Assembly: GCA_039027435.1 (NCBI GenBank)
Contig: JBCCKF010000002.1
Coordinates: 1-64,000, forward strand
DNA: 64,000 nucleotides
Origin: CALBPI01 sp039027435
Lineage (GTDB): Bacteria > Pseudomonadota > Gammaproteobacteria > Steroidobacterales > Woeseiaceae
Reading direction: 5' to 3'
The position numbers were made by a program, and so were the translations under genes. Each line of letters opens with the position of its first letter. The stretch's first letter is position 1. The notes below the pieces were generated by a model, which made no database searches, was not told the DNA's origin, and saw only the letters and a list, made by a program, of their open reading frames with translations. Shown here in pieces: positions 1 through 8,375 of the stretch.

Positions 1-1
1 C

Positions 2-451
2 TTTATCCCGATGTATCAGAAGCTTCTTCGGCTTCCAGGAAGCAAAAGTGTAATGCAGACACTATTGCGCTCGGCGCAATTTCGGCGTTCTAGATTCGCA
101 TTCGGTGGCGCATTAAATGACCTGTCTGCCATCGACGGGGAGTTCGCGAAGCTTTTTGCGCAGTACTGGTTTGAGCATCCCATGCGATACGCCGGGATGG
201 TTCGTTATTTGACAGGGCTCGATTTCTCTTTAATTGACCGTCTACCAGAAGTACACGAGAAGATTACGGCACCAATACACTTCATTTGGGGAGCCGATGA
301 CAAGACTTTTCCTCTCGAACTCGCCAAACCAATGATCAGCTCTATGGGTAGTGCGGTGAGCCTGCGCACTGTTGAACACTGCAGATTTTTACCGCAAGAA
401 GAGTATCCGCGACTCGTGGCATCCGAGGTACGCGCCTTCATGACCGATTAG
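2..451 (+). CDS. alpha/beta hydrolase, C-terminal part (5' end outside window)
   Basis: The frame is open to the left edge of the window; the first Met at 11 is internal, so only the last ~150 residues are seen. The part visible is the cap region and the final strands of an alpha/beta-hydrolase fold. WGADDKTFP matches the strand carrying the acid residue (Asp of GADD), and RFLPQEEYP matches the usual GHFPxEE segment carrying the catalytic His. In this copy the His position reads Arg, with His-Cys two residues before it, so the enzyme may be inactive or use another residue. The substrate is unknown. The gene converges on the molybdenum hydroxylase gene that follows. Confidence 0.7.
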   Translation, partial: FIPMYQKLLRLPGSKSVMQTLLRSAQFRRSRFAFGGALNDLSAIDGEFAKLFAQYWFEHPMRYAGMVRYLTGLDFSLIDRLPEVHEKITAPIHFIWGADDKTFPLELAKPMISSMGSAVSLRTVEHCRFLPQEEYPRLVASEVRAFMTD

Positions 452-502
452 GACGAACTCTGACGGGGTGAACAGGACTTAAGCCCACTAAGTACTACCC
501 CC

Positions 503-2770
503 TCACGAATCCAGCAAACTCTTCCCTTCCACGAGACTACGCAGATTGATGTCCTTAAGGGGCAATTTCCTAATGCGCACGCCGATGGCGTCGTAGATTG
601 CATTGACCAAAGCGGGGGCAACACCAGGCGTGCCGACTTCACCGGCCCCGCCCATGCTGTGACCGCTATTGATGATATGTGTTTCGACATTCGGCATTTC
701 GGCCATACGCAGTGCTTGGTAGTCATGAAAATTGCTTTGCACAACCGCACCATTTTCGAGCGTGATTTCACCATACAGTGCCGCGGTTAGCCCATAAGCA
801 ATCGCCGACTCGATCTGCGCAACAGTCCCATCCGGCGAAACCGCAAATCCAATATCTACAGCAGCGACAATTCGTTCGACTGACAAGGCACCATCGTCGA
901 TCGATACTTCAACAACCTGTGCGACGATAGTACCGAAACACTCCTGGAGAGAGATTCCGCGACCCCACCCTACCGCAAGCGGTTTCTGCCAATCTGCGCG
1001 TTCAGCAGCCGTTTTCAACACCGCGAGATGTCGAGGCTTATCTTCTAGCAAACGCGCTCGATACTCATACGGGTCATGATTGGCCGCAACGGCTAACTCG
1101 TCAATGAATGACTCGGTGTAAAAACCATGCTGCGAGTGATCAACACTGCGCCAAGCACCGCCAGGCACGTGGGTAGCGCTTTCGACGTGACCAATATCTT
1201 GATGTTGAATCGCATACGGAATCAGTGGTGCCTCGGGCGGTTCGAATTTGTTCGTATACCGATTCATCCAAGCCACGACTTCACCATCTTCCGCGAGCGC
1301 TGCTTGGAACTGACTCACACTGGCGGGGCGATAGAAGTCTTGACGGACATCTTCCTCACGGCCCCAAATCAATTGAACCGGACGACCTATCGCTTTCGCA
1401 ATGAGCGCTGTTTGTACCGCCCAATCCGCGCGTGATTTCCGCCCAAATGCACCCCCCATGAGTTGGTTGTGCACCGTAACATTGTGCTCCTCAAAGTCGA
1501 TTGCTGCGGCAATGGCGCGGCGAAAGCCCAGCGGATTTTGACAGCCCACCCAGACAGAGCACTGACCATCGGTAATCTCAGCTGTCGCGTTTAGTGGCTC
1601 CATACAAGTGTGCGCTAGATACGGCACACGGTAGTCTGCCGAAATCACGGAGTCTGCTGCTGCAAGTGCGCGCTTTGCATCACCGGTCACGTGGTCACTG
1701 ATGACGTCAGTTTCCGCAGCCAGTGCTTGGTCAAATTGATCGAATATTGAGTGGCTTGATACCGAATCATTTGGCGTCATACCCCATTCCACTTTCAGAG
1801 CGCGCAGCCCACGTGTAGCGGTCCAATAACTGTCCGCAACCACTGCAACGCTCTCGCCCGCGCTAAAGCCTCCTACTCGATCTTTGGACTGAGCCGCAGG
1901 TACGCGAATCACCGCAATCACACCATCGATCGCGAGCGCGGCAGTATCGTCGACCCGAGCCACGGGAGCGCCAAACACCGGCGCGCGCATGACTGTCGCA
2001 TACACCATTCCCGGTCGACGAATGTCCAAAGCAAACCGTGCTGTTCCGTCTACTTTCGGGGGTATGTCAAGACGCGGCATTGATCGGCCCATCACACGAT
2101 AATCAGCCGGCTGTTTAAGCGTTGGTGTGTACGAAGGTGTCTGACGTGCCGCGGCACCGGCGAACTCCGCATAAGGCGCACGTCGTGACGTGCCAGCGTG
2201 CAGGAGATGGCTGTTTTCCGTCACAACTTCTTGTAAAGGCACATGCCAAGCGTCGGCGGCCGCGCGACGCAGTAGATCGCGGGTCGCTGCACCGGCGACT
2301 TGCATGCTGTACCGGCCAGTAACGCGCACGCTCATGCTACCGCCGGTAATCTGGAGGTTCATCGAATCGGCCAGTCGCATCATGACACCGTCGATCGTAG
2401 GTACCAGCAAATCGGGAAAGTTGAGACCTTGAAATTGAAATCCGCGTCCAATCGAATAAAACGCGTATTCACCATGAGCCGGCGCTTCTTGCACTACGAT
2501 ACGGCTCCAATCTGCATCCATTTCCTCCGCGACCATCTGGGCAAGCGCCGTTTGCGCACCCTGCCCCATCTCTCCATGCGGAACGATCGCAGTAATGGTG
2601 TTGTCCGTGCTGATCTTGATGAAAGCATGGACTAACGTCTCACCTTCGCCAGCGACAAGCGGCGTCAACCCATCGACGCGCCGGCCCGGACGCATTGCTA
2701 AGCCGACCACAATTCCACCGCCAGTCAGTGCCGCCGCCGACAGAAACGCCCGGCGCGTCCACTTACCCAT
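503..2770 (-). CDS. molybdopterin-binding subunit of xanthine dehydrogenase-family oxidoreductase (IorB-like)
   Basis: Large subunit (755 aa) of an isoquinoline 1-oxidoreductase/aldehyde-oxidase type molybdenum hydroxylase, which hydroxylates an N-heterocycle or aldehyde with water as oxygen donor. The start chosen gives MGKWTRRAFLSAAALTGGG, a twin-arginine-type signal, so the enzyme is probably exported folded. Two Ald_Xan_dh_C2 regions follow (GGAFGRKSRADWAVQTALIA near 450; MGGAGEVGTPGVAPAL near 710, with Glu711 as the presumed catalytic base). The start overlaps the small-subunit stop by 8 bases (ATGGGTAA), so the two are translationally coupled. No cofactor-maturation gene (XdhC/MocA type) or cytochrome partner lies nearby. 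The substrate cannot be read from sequence. Confidence 0.9.
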   Translation of the reverse strand: MGKWTRRAFLSAAALTGGGIVVGLAMRPGRRVDGLTPLVAGEGETLVHAFIKISTDNTITAIVPHGEMGQGAQTALAQMVAEEMDADWSRIVVQEAPAHGEYAFYSIGRGFQFQGLNFPDLLVPTIDGVMMRLADSMNLQITGGSMSVRVTGRYSMQVAGAATRDLLRRAAADAWHVPLQEVVTENSHLLHAGTSRRAPYAEFAGAAARQTPSYTPTLKQPADYRVMGRSMPRLDIPPKVDGTARFALDIRRPGMVYATVMRAPVFGAPVARVDDTAALAIDGVIAVIRVPAAQSKDRVGGFSAGESVAVVADSYWTATRGLRALKVEWGMTPNDSVSSHSIFDQFDQALAAETDVISDHVTGDAKRALAAADSVISADYRVPYLAHTCMEPLNATAEITDGQCSVWVGCQNPLGFRRAIAAAIDFEEHNVTVHNQLMGGAFGRKSRADWAVQTALIAKAIGRPVQLIWGREEDVRQDFYRPASVSQFQAALAEDGEVVAWMNRYTNKFEPPEAPLIPYAIQHQDIGHVESATHVPGGAWRSVDHSQHGFYTESFIDELAVAANHDPYEYRARLLEDKPRHLAVLKTAAERADWQKPLAVGWGRGISLQECFGTIVAQVVEVSIDDGALSVERIVAAVDIGFAVSPDGTVAQIESAIAYGLTAALYGEITLENGAVVQSNFHDYQALRMAEMPNVETHIINSGHSMGGAGEVGTPGVAPALVNAIYDAIGVRIRKLPLKDINLRSLVEGKSLLDS

Positions 2771-3248
2771 CGGCACCACTATCCGATGTTGCCTCGGCGG
2801 CAGCCGCCTTGATCGCCTCTCGGATCCGAGAGTACATTCCACAACGACAAATATTGCCCTGCATTGCTTGGTCAATATCGGCATCTGTAGGGCTGGGTTG
2901 CTGTGTCAAGAGTGCAGCTGCGGACATCAGCTGACCAGACTGACAATAACCACATTGGGGCACTTGATGAGCGATCCAAGCACGCTGCAAAGGGTGCGGT
3001 TGCCCCGCGGCACCGGCGAGGCCTTCAATCGTTGTAATGGCACGACCTTTGGTCGCGGCAATGGGAGTGATGCAGGATCGTATCGGCCGGCCATCCAGCA
3101 GCACGGTGCAGGCTCCACACTGGGCAATCCCACAGCCAAATTTTGTCCCCGTGAGTGCCAACTCCTCCCTTAATACCCAAAGTAGTGGCTTCTCGGGATT
3201 GACATCGATTGACTGCTTAACCTCATTGATCGTCACTGTCTGTTGCAT
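2763..3248 (-). CDS. (2Fe-2S)-binding small subunit of molybdenum hydroxylase (IorA-like)
   Basis: A 161-aa electron-transfer subunit partnering the downstream molybdopterin subunit. The plant-type ferredoxin [2Fe-2S] site is Cys39, Cys44, Cys47 and Cys59 (CGIAQCGAC...C). The second, helical cluster site is Cys99, Cys102, Cys134 and Cys136 (CGYC...CRC). All eight ligands are present and the length is typical. The ATG at 3248 is preferred over upstream in-frame starts because it follows a strong GGGGAGGGG ribosome-binding site. There is no signal peptide, consistent with co-export with a Tat-signal-bearing large subunit. A palindrome lies about 28 bases upstream of the start, suggesting control by the adjacent TetR regulator. 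Confidence 0.92.
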   Translation of the reverse strand: MQQTVTINEVKQSIDVNPEKPLLWVLREELALTGTKFGCGIAQCGACTVLLDGRPIRSCITPIAATKGRAITTIEGLAGAAGQPHPLQRAWIAHQVPQCGYCQSGQLMSAAALLTQQPSPTDADIDQAMQGNICRCGMYSRIREAIKAAAAEATSDSGADG

Positions 3249-3275
3249 AACCCCTCCCCGTGCGCTCAAATACAA

Positions 3276-3295
3276 TAGAGTGAATGATCACTCTA
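3276..3295. promoter_or_regulatory. palindromic operator candidate between tetR-like gene and iorA-like gene
   Basis: Perfect inverted repeat with 8-base arms TAGAGTGA and TCACTCTA separated by ATGA. It lies in the 65-base gap between the TetR-family gene and the small-subunit gene, just upstream of the strong ribosome-binding site. Size and symmetry fit a TetR-family dimer site. The role as operator is inferred. Confidence 0.55.
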
Positions 3296-3313
3296 GTCAA
3301 AACGTTGGGGAAG

Positions 3314-3850
3314 TTAGAGCGATACGCTCTTGCAAGACCTCTCGGCGATTTCGTTCAACGTATCGTCATCGAACCGAATGCCCTGCTTGGCATGCACCCG
3401 TGCGAGGTTCTTCGCCACATCCCAAGTCAGCGCCTGAATGACCTCAAGCGGGTACGACGCCATATGCTTCGCCGCAGCGTCTGCTTCGAACATGTCCGCA
3501 TAAACCTGCAAATATTTCGCTGATACCGCCTCCATTGCAGGCGTGTAGTACGAAGAATTTTTGAACTGCTCAAAGAACACGGCGTTTTTTGGGTGGCTCA
3601 AATGGTATTCGTAGATTCGAATCCAGAAGCGCTTAAATCGCGTCAAGAAAGGTTCGTCTGTGTCGTATCCCTTAACCACGTAAGTCGTCATTTCATCAAG
3701 AACGACCTCGTAAAGAAGATTCACGATGTCGTCCTTGCTATTGAAATGGTGATAAACAATGCCCGGACTGCACTCGGCCTGCCGGGAAATCTTGCTAATA
3801 GTGGTCTTTAGCAGTCCCACTGTAGCCACCAAATCGAGGGTCGCATCCAA
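3314..3850 (-). CDS. TetR/AcrR family transcriptional regulator (N-terminus uncertain)
   Basis: Ligand-responsive repressor-type protein. The HTH lies in the first ~45 residues (DLVATVGLLKTTISKISRQA then CSPGIVYHHFNSKDDIVNLL, the standard TetR recognition helix). A helical ligand domain follows with the YAQVYADMF-like region of this family. Only a TTG start is available in this frame at 3850, which clips the first helix. The in-frame codons upstream encode GPRKRRI, a typical TetR basic arm, but no start before a stop. Removing one base of a five-C run at 3890-3894 would join this frame to an ATG at 3911. The gene lies just upstream of, and co-directional with, the molybdenum hydroxylase genes, which it probably controls. 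Confidence 0.85.
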   Translation of the reverse strand: MDATLDLVATVGLLKTTISKISRQAECSPGIVYHHFNSKDDIVNLLYEVVLDEMTTYVVKGYDTDEPFLTRFKRFWIRIYEYHLSHPKNAVFFEQFKNSSYYTPAMEAVSAKYLQVYADMFEADAAAKHMASYPLEVIQALTWDVAKNLARVHAKQGIRFDDDTLNEIAERSCKSVSL

Positions 3851-3935
3851 GATGCGCCTCTTTCGCGGTCCTATAGCGTCGATGATTCTCCCCCGGGCTT
3901 ACGCGCGACATCTTTGAAGACTTAGGTTCCAAAAA

Positions 3936-3941
3936 ATTATA
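3936..3941 (-). promoter_or_regulatory. possible -10 box upstream of the TetR-family gene
   Basis: A perfect TATAAT on the minus strand in an A/T-rich patch about 85 bases upstream of the TetR-family start. No good -35 box is seen at 16-18 bases, so the call is weak. The rest of 3851-4126 shows no gene or clear structure. Confidence 0.3.
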
Positions 3942-4126
3942 TGGCAATGCGTGCGATGGTTCTCGCAAAAGCAACGATCACGGCAACGGCCATGCATTGA
4001 CGCGGTACTTGCGGCATTTGTGGTAGCCGACATCCCTGCCACTAATCGTTAGCAGAACGTAAGTGTTGCCATGGTGTCCTCGGGTAATCGGTCTAGAAAC
4101 AGTTGCTTCGAACGGACCATGTCGTT

Positions 4127-4765
4127 TCATCGTACCCTTCGAGTGCCCTCGAGACATCTCAGATCAACCTCTGCATAAACTACGCGCCCATCCGTCGCGG
4201 GCCTAATCTTCTTGTAGTCCCAACATCTCTTAGCCTCACCCAGCGTCAAGTCAGGATTGGCATCTCTGATGTCTCGGACGTACTGCAGAAAGTTATTACA
4301 CTCGGCGATCTCGCGCCTGAACTCCGGATCTGCTTTTCGCGCCTCAAGCAACTCCCAGGCGTGTATAGCATCTGCGAGTGTCGACCCGACGTTGTTCCGC
4401 ACCCAATTCATGAAATCCGAGTGACAGACGAACCTCTCTCCTATTTGTGATTTGAAGAAACCACGCACGTTCGGGCCGAAGGAAATTCCATCGGTGATGA
4501 CAGTGTTGAGAGAAAGTTCCTTTCTCCCCCAGTCTTCGTGCCGTTTGGACTTGCCGTTTGGAGCCGGAAGTGGCTCACCCGCGAGTGCTGTAGAGACGCG
4601 CTCCCGAAGTAGGTTTTTGCGTCCTGTTTTTGGCAACCCTAAGTGTTCACAAAACAATCGGAGGATCTCAACTGGCCAATACCAACGCTCGAATTCGTCG
4701 CGCGAGCTAATGGCCTTGTAACTGGGACGCGTTGAATCGTCTCTGTTCGGTGTAGTTGACGTCAT
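4127..4765 (-). CDS. SAP domain / DUF6434 domain protein
   Basis: A 212-aa cytoplasmic protein with no signal peptide or membrane segment. Residues ~20-65 (RDEFERWYWPVEILRLFCEHLGLPKTGRKNLLRERV) resemble a SAP helix-extension-helix, a motif often associated with nucleic-acid binding. Residues ~80-190 (LSLNTVITDG...NVRGFFKSQIG...FMNWVRNNVGSTLADAI) match the DUF6434 domain as I remember it from small SAP/DUF6434 proteins. The ATG at 4765 (MTSTTPNRDD) is chosen because the longer frame runs into low-complexity sequence antisense to the divergent lipoprotein gene. Function unknown. Confidence 0.75.
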   Translation of the reverse strand: MTSTTPNRDDSTRPSYKAISSRDEFERWYWPVEILRLFCEHLGLPKTGRKNLLRERVSTALAGEPLPAPNGKSKRHEDWGRKELSLNTVITDGISFGPNVRGFFKSQIGERFVCHSDFMNWVRNNVGSTLADAIHAWELLEARKADPEFRREIAECNNFLQYVRDIRDANPDLTLGEAKRCWDYKKIRPATDGRVVYAEVDLRCLEGTRRVR

Positions 4766-4913
4766 CAAGCGCAATTCTACCGCTTGAGTACTTTTCTTGG
4801 TGTTCTTCCTCGACGATGTTCTAATTCCACGAGATATCGAACTGCCCGAAGAAGGTAATGGTCTGATGTTCCAACCCAGTGGATCCCGAATTTCACGAAT
4901 TGGACGTTCCGCA

Positions 4914-5972
4914 ATGCGCCCGGTCGCGTTTCTACTGCTTGCACTGATAGCAGGCTGCACTGGATACAAACCGACGCTCGGGAAAAGTGGCATGTCAGAT
5001 CAAGAGGTGCTTTTGGTACCCGTCCCCACGGGAGAGACCGTGGGACTCCACGGTTATGGTTCAACGATTTTCGTCTATGGAGCTATTCCTGGTGTTCCCA
5101 TTGGCGATGTTATGGGGATCAGTGCCGCGGTAAGCGTTATGGACTTCGCTTGGAATCGAATAAAGTTGAGCAACGTGACGTCTCGACTTGAGCACGCCGG
5201 ACTTGAACTCAGGCTCGTTTCGCCGGAACTGACTCTAGTCCAAAGAGTCGTGGACACCGTGCCGATCTCAACAAAGGTCTATGAGCCTCGGCCAGATGAG
5301 CTAGACGGCCTCGTAAAGTCCGCAGGGGAACTCGCCAGCCGGCATAACGCCCAATCGGTGGTCATGCTTTGGGTCTATCCCAGCCTGACCGATGATCTCA
5401 CGCGTTTTCGACTCGACGTCAGGCAACGTAGCTTTTACGCATGTAGCGCAGGAGCGTTAACCTGCAAGAAAGGACCTTCCCGATCGTTCGTCTACTTGGG
5501 TGAACAGGTACCACTCGACTTGGTCGAAGCAGCCGCGCCCGATTGGGATGCAGAAAACGATCGGTTGGACGTTCGAGAAGCTAAAGCGCTCGCGGCAAAC
5601 CCCGAGAATGCCGAGAGCATTAAGAAGCAGTTTGCGAAGTTCCGTCGCCAGCTCAGCTATCCTCGATTCATGCAGGATGTTAGAGCCCTTGAGGCGTTGT
5701 GGACCAAAGATCGTCTTAACGAAGAATACGCTTACGCGCTGGACGAACTGACAGACGCCATCGAGTTGGACTGGGCACGTATTGAGCTGAACCAATCAAT
5801 TAAGAACCTCGATAAGTGGTTGACGTATCCGCACTTCAGCAGTGCCACCTTCGGCAGCAAAGCGAAACAACTCCGATTCGAGAATGGACGCAGCCTCTAC
5901 CTGACGCGCAATGGGACTGTGGTCTCGGTGCCAGGTGAGCCAGCCCGGCCGTATCGCAGCAACGCGGAATAA
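4914..5972 (+). CDS. uncharacterised lipoprotein
   Basis: A 352-aa precursor. The ATG at 4914 gives a short basic start, a hydrophobic stretch and a lipobox (RPVAFLLLALIAGCTG, with lipidated Cys15), so the product is an envelope lipoprotein; longer in-frame starts lack a signal. Residues ~30-190 are mixed alpha/beta with a hydrophobic stretch (VYGAIPGVPIGDVMGISAAVSVMDFAW). The C-terminal half is charged and helical (EAKALAANPENAESIKKQF). No family recognised. The next frame, encoding a membrane protein, begins directly after its stop codon and in phase with it. Confidence 0.75.
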   Translation: MRPVAFLLLALIAGCTGYKPTLGKSGMSDQEVLLVPVPTGETVGLHGYGSTIFVYGAIPGVPIGDVMGISAAVSVMDFAWNRIKLSNVTSRLEHAGLELRLVSPELTLVQRVVDTVPISTKVYEPRPDELDGLVKSAGELASRHNAQSVVMLWVYPSLTDDLTRFRLDVRQRSFYACSAGALTCKKGPSRSFVYLGEQVPLDLVEAAAPDWDAENDRLDVREAKALAANPENAESIKKQFAKFRRQLSYPRFMQDVRALEALWTKDRLNEEYAYALDELTDAIELDWARIELNQSIKNLDKWLTYPHFSSATFGSKAKQLRFENGRSLYLTRNGTVVSVPGEPARPYRSNAE

Positions 5973-6056
5973 CCCCTGATCGGCGCGTCAACGCAAGAAC
6001 GACCCATCAACAGCGTCGCATGGATCGCAGCGGCGCTAACCGGCGTCGCGATTCCC

Positions 6057-6665
6057 GTGTTGGCACTACTCGTCAATCGAGAAGACCCATCAGCACTGCT
6101 CGGGTCGGCCGGTCCGGTGTTCACATTAGGCCTGATGGGTGTCGGCATACTCGCGGCCGCGAATACCGGTCAATTCCGCTCAGGCGTGATTCTGGCGTTA
6201 CTCAACATCGCGTGCCTGATGCTGTTGGCACTGGCGCTCGGCATACCTGCATCGCCGCAACCGGTGGCGACAGCGTTTGTGATGATCTTTGCCAGCGGTA
6301 GCTTCGCCGCGCGGGGTGCGCTGTTTGCCAAGACCCTGGCGCGCAGGGCATGGCTGATGGGCCTGTTTGTGGTCGCCGGTGAGGCATCGGTGTTACTGAT
6401 TGCCGCCCTCCTCCCAGATGCGCTGCCAACTTGGTTTCTCGCGCTCTTGCCAGCGCAATGGGCGAGCGTCGCCATTCAGAAAACGCTCACCGGCGCTGGT
6501 CAGTTTTCAGCAACCGCCGCCCTGATAGCCCTCTGCGGTACCGCAACGACCACGATGGTTGCCGCCAAGCTCTGGTATCGGCCCTGGCCCTACCCGCTCA
6601 TGTTTACGACGTGGCTGGCGTTATCCGCGTTGGTCTACTTCTGGCCGGTAACCGCAGCGCCTTAA
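6057..6665 (+). CDS. hypothetical multi-pass membrane protein, start uncertain
   Basis: About 202 aa with roughly six hydrophobic segments (for example PVFTLGLMGVGILAAANTG, LNIACLMLLALALGI, AWLMGLFVVAGEASVLLIAALL, LMFTTWLALSALVYFW), so it is an inner-membrane protein of unknown role. GTG at 6057 is the only conventional start in frame, but it cuts into the first helix and has no ribosome-binding site. The frame continues upstream (ERPINSVAWIAAALTGVAIPV) without an ATG to the stop codon of the preceding lipoprotein, in the same phase. A rare CTG start at 5976, preceded by GGAA, is possible. The stop lies 6 bases from that of the convergent DUF4097-like gene. Confidence 0.6.
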   Translation: MLALLVNREDPSALLGSAGPVFTLGLMGVGILAAANTGQFRSGVILALLNIACLMLLALALGIPASPQPVATAFVMIFASGSFAARGALFAKTLARRAWLMGLFVVAGEASVLLIAALLPDALPTWFLALLPAQWASVAIQKTLTGAGQFSATAALIALCGTATTTMVAAKLWYRPWPYPLMFTTWLALSALVYFWPVTAAP

Positions 6666-6671
6666 CGCGGA

Positions 6672-7436
6672 TCAATCATCATCGATTTGGACGACACCCG
6701 CGACATTGCGATGGCGAATGCTGCCACCGGAGTCACTCACAACCGTGAAACTGCCACCCACATCTTTTGCGGAGATACTGCCCGAGCCATCACGGCCAAC
6801 GTAGACGTCATTCATGATCTGGGTGGCAGTGATGGAACCTGAGCCGTCTTCACCTATACGAACACTGCCGGCATTCATCACGGTTATGCTGCCGCTGCCA
6901 TCATCGGTGATCTCGACCGCACCGGGAACATCCATGATTTGAATAGATCCGGAGCCGTCCTCAATTTCGACGGACGCGACGCCCCGGATGATCATCGATC
7001 CACTGGTATCGGTGATCTTCATGGGGTAGCCAGCGGGCACTCGAATCTCAAGATCGAGTCGCGTGTAGCCGCTGCCCATAAAACTAGACGATGACTTTGG
7101 GATCTTGGTCCGCATCGTAAGGGTTGAGCCGCGTTTGCTCGTTTTGAGGGAGATGTCCTCCAAATCGTCCTCGTCGCTTGCGCAAGCTCTGGCCTCGATC
7201 TGTGCGGTGGTGAGGCCCCGCTCGCCGATGACGATCAGTTTGCCTGCGCCGGCATCGATCGAAATCTCGCTGACGCCGTCAAGTTCGAGTTCTTCTGAAA
7301 ACTCCCGACTCTCTCGGCAATTATCGTCAGCGCTGGCCGTGGGTGTCAGAAATCCCCCTAGAAGCACAAGCAATGCCCCGGATATCGCAGGCGCGTCCGC
7401 AGCACTGCGTACGAATTGTTCTCGCATCTTGATCAT
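6672..7436 (-). CDS. secreted DUF4097-like beta-helix protein with DGSGSI repeats
   Basis: A 254-aa precursor with a signal peptide ending near ASA-DD. The ATG at 7436 follows GGAG at good spacing and is preferred to the longer in-frame start. The mature part begins with a strand-rich segment (VSEISIDAGAGKLIVIGERGL) typical of the DUF4097/head-GIN fold. It continues as a run of ~20-residue repeats, each with EDGSGSI, DDGSGSI, EDGSGSI, RDGSGSI or DSGGSI followed by short hydrophobic strands. This predicts a regular right-handed beta-helix. It lies downstream of a TonB-domain protein on the same strand. Function unknown; an envelope location is likely. Confidence 0.8.
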   Translation of the reverse strand: MIKMREQFVRSAADAPAISGALLVLLGGFLTPTASADDNCRESREFSEELELDGVSEISIDAGAGKLIVIGERGLTTAQIEARACASDEDDLEDISLKTSKRGSTLTMRTKIPKSSSSFMGSGYTRLDLEIRVPAGYPMKITDTSGSMIIRGVASVEIEDGSGSIQIMDVPGAVEITDDGSGSITVMNAGSVRIGEDGSGSITATQIMNDVYVGRDGSGSISAKDVGGSFTVVSDSGGSIRHRNVAGVVQIDDD

Positions 7437-7551
7437 TGTTTTGCTCCGCACATGGGTTAAATCGTGGGTTGGACGCTGCCACACGTCAAACGGTTTAGCT
7501 ATACCCGCAAGATCGTAGCAATTCCGACGCAACGGCCGGACGCCACGGCCC

Positions 7552-8226
7552 TCACGGCGAGCCCATTTCGCACTCGTCTGCGCCGGTAATCAGCTCGTCC
7601 TGACCGGGCTGTTGAACCCGGAAAAACATCCAAACCCCTTCAACGCGTACAGGCGTGCCGTCTACCTTTCTCGGTACGAACTTCTGCTTTCCTGCCGCAC
7701 GCATCGCTTCTCGGTTGAACATTTCGTGCGAACTCGCAACTACCCTCTTCGGTTGCGTAAGACCGTCTTCAAGAATATCGAACTCAACAATAAAGGCGCC
7801 ATTCAGACGGCGCTTCTTTGCGCCACGCGGGGATCTCGCGGGTATACGCACCAGAGGCAGATAGTTCTCGATATTCTGTGCCTTCTGGATTGCAAGGTTG
7901 GCTTCGAACTCCTCGAGCACCTTGTCTGCCAAGCCAGAGGGGCATTGAGAGTCACGCAGCGACTCGTGCGGAATGTCATTGCGGTAGAGATCCCGTACGA
8001 GCGTCCGACACACAACCTCAATGGCGTTGCTGTCACCTTTCTCTAGAGCGTCTGCAACTATCTCGTCCGCCAACGACAGGATCGATTCCGGCGCGGGAGA
8101 AGGCGCCGCGTAGTACTCCAGAGCTCGATACGTCGCGCCGAGCTTGTCGCATTGATCCGCCAACGCGGTTGTCGCGGATAGCAATGCCGCAGAAAAGGCA
8201 ATAATCACCCGTTTCGAAACTCGCAT
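7552..8226 (-). CDS. secreted protein with TonB C-terminal-like domain
   Basis: A 224-aa precursor with an N-terminal signal (VSKRVIIAFSAALLSATTALA-DQ). Residues ~135-205 (RLNGAFIVEFDILEDGLTQPKRVVASSHEMFNREAMRAAGKQKFVP...GVWMFFRV) match the TonB_C fold used to contact TonB-dependent receptors. Unlike true TonB there is no uncleaved N-terminal anchor or Pro-rich spacer, so it is probably a periplasmic TonB-like domain protein and not the energiser itself. The N-terminal half is helical and unrecognised. The divergent RND adaptor gene shares the 149-base upstream region. Confidence 0.7.
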   Translation of the reverse strand: MRVSKRVIIAFSAALLSATTALADQCDKLGATYRALEYYAAPSPAPESILSLADEIVADALEKGDSNAIEVVCRTLVRDLYRNDIPHESLRDSQCPSGLADKVLEEFEANLAIQKAQNIENYLPLVRIPARSPRGAKKRRLNGAFIVEFDILEDGLTQPKRVVASSHEMFNREAMRAAGKQKFVPRKVDGTPVRVEGVWMFFRVQQPGQDELITGADECEMGSP

Positions 8227-8375
8227 TATTCGCCAATCCCCCGTGGGTGATAGTTCACTCCGAGCGTAGCGACTGATTTATTTCCCCGCAAGCGCCTTCA
8301 CGTGACGCTCGGCTTGTTATTTTCAACGCGCGTCGTTTTGGTATTCTCAACACACTATTTGCTGGGGTCTCAACC

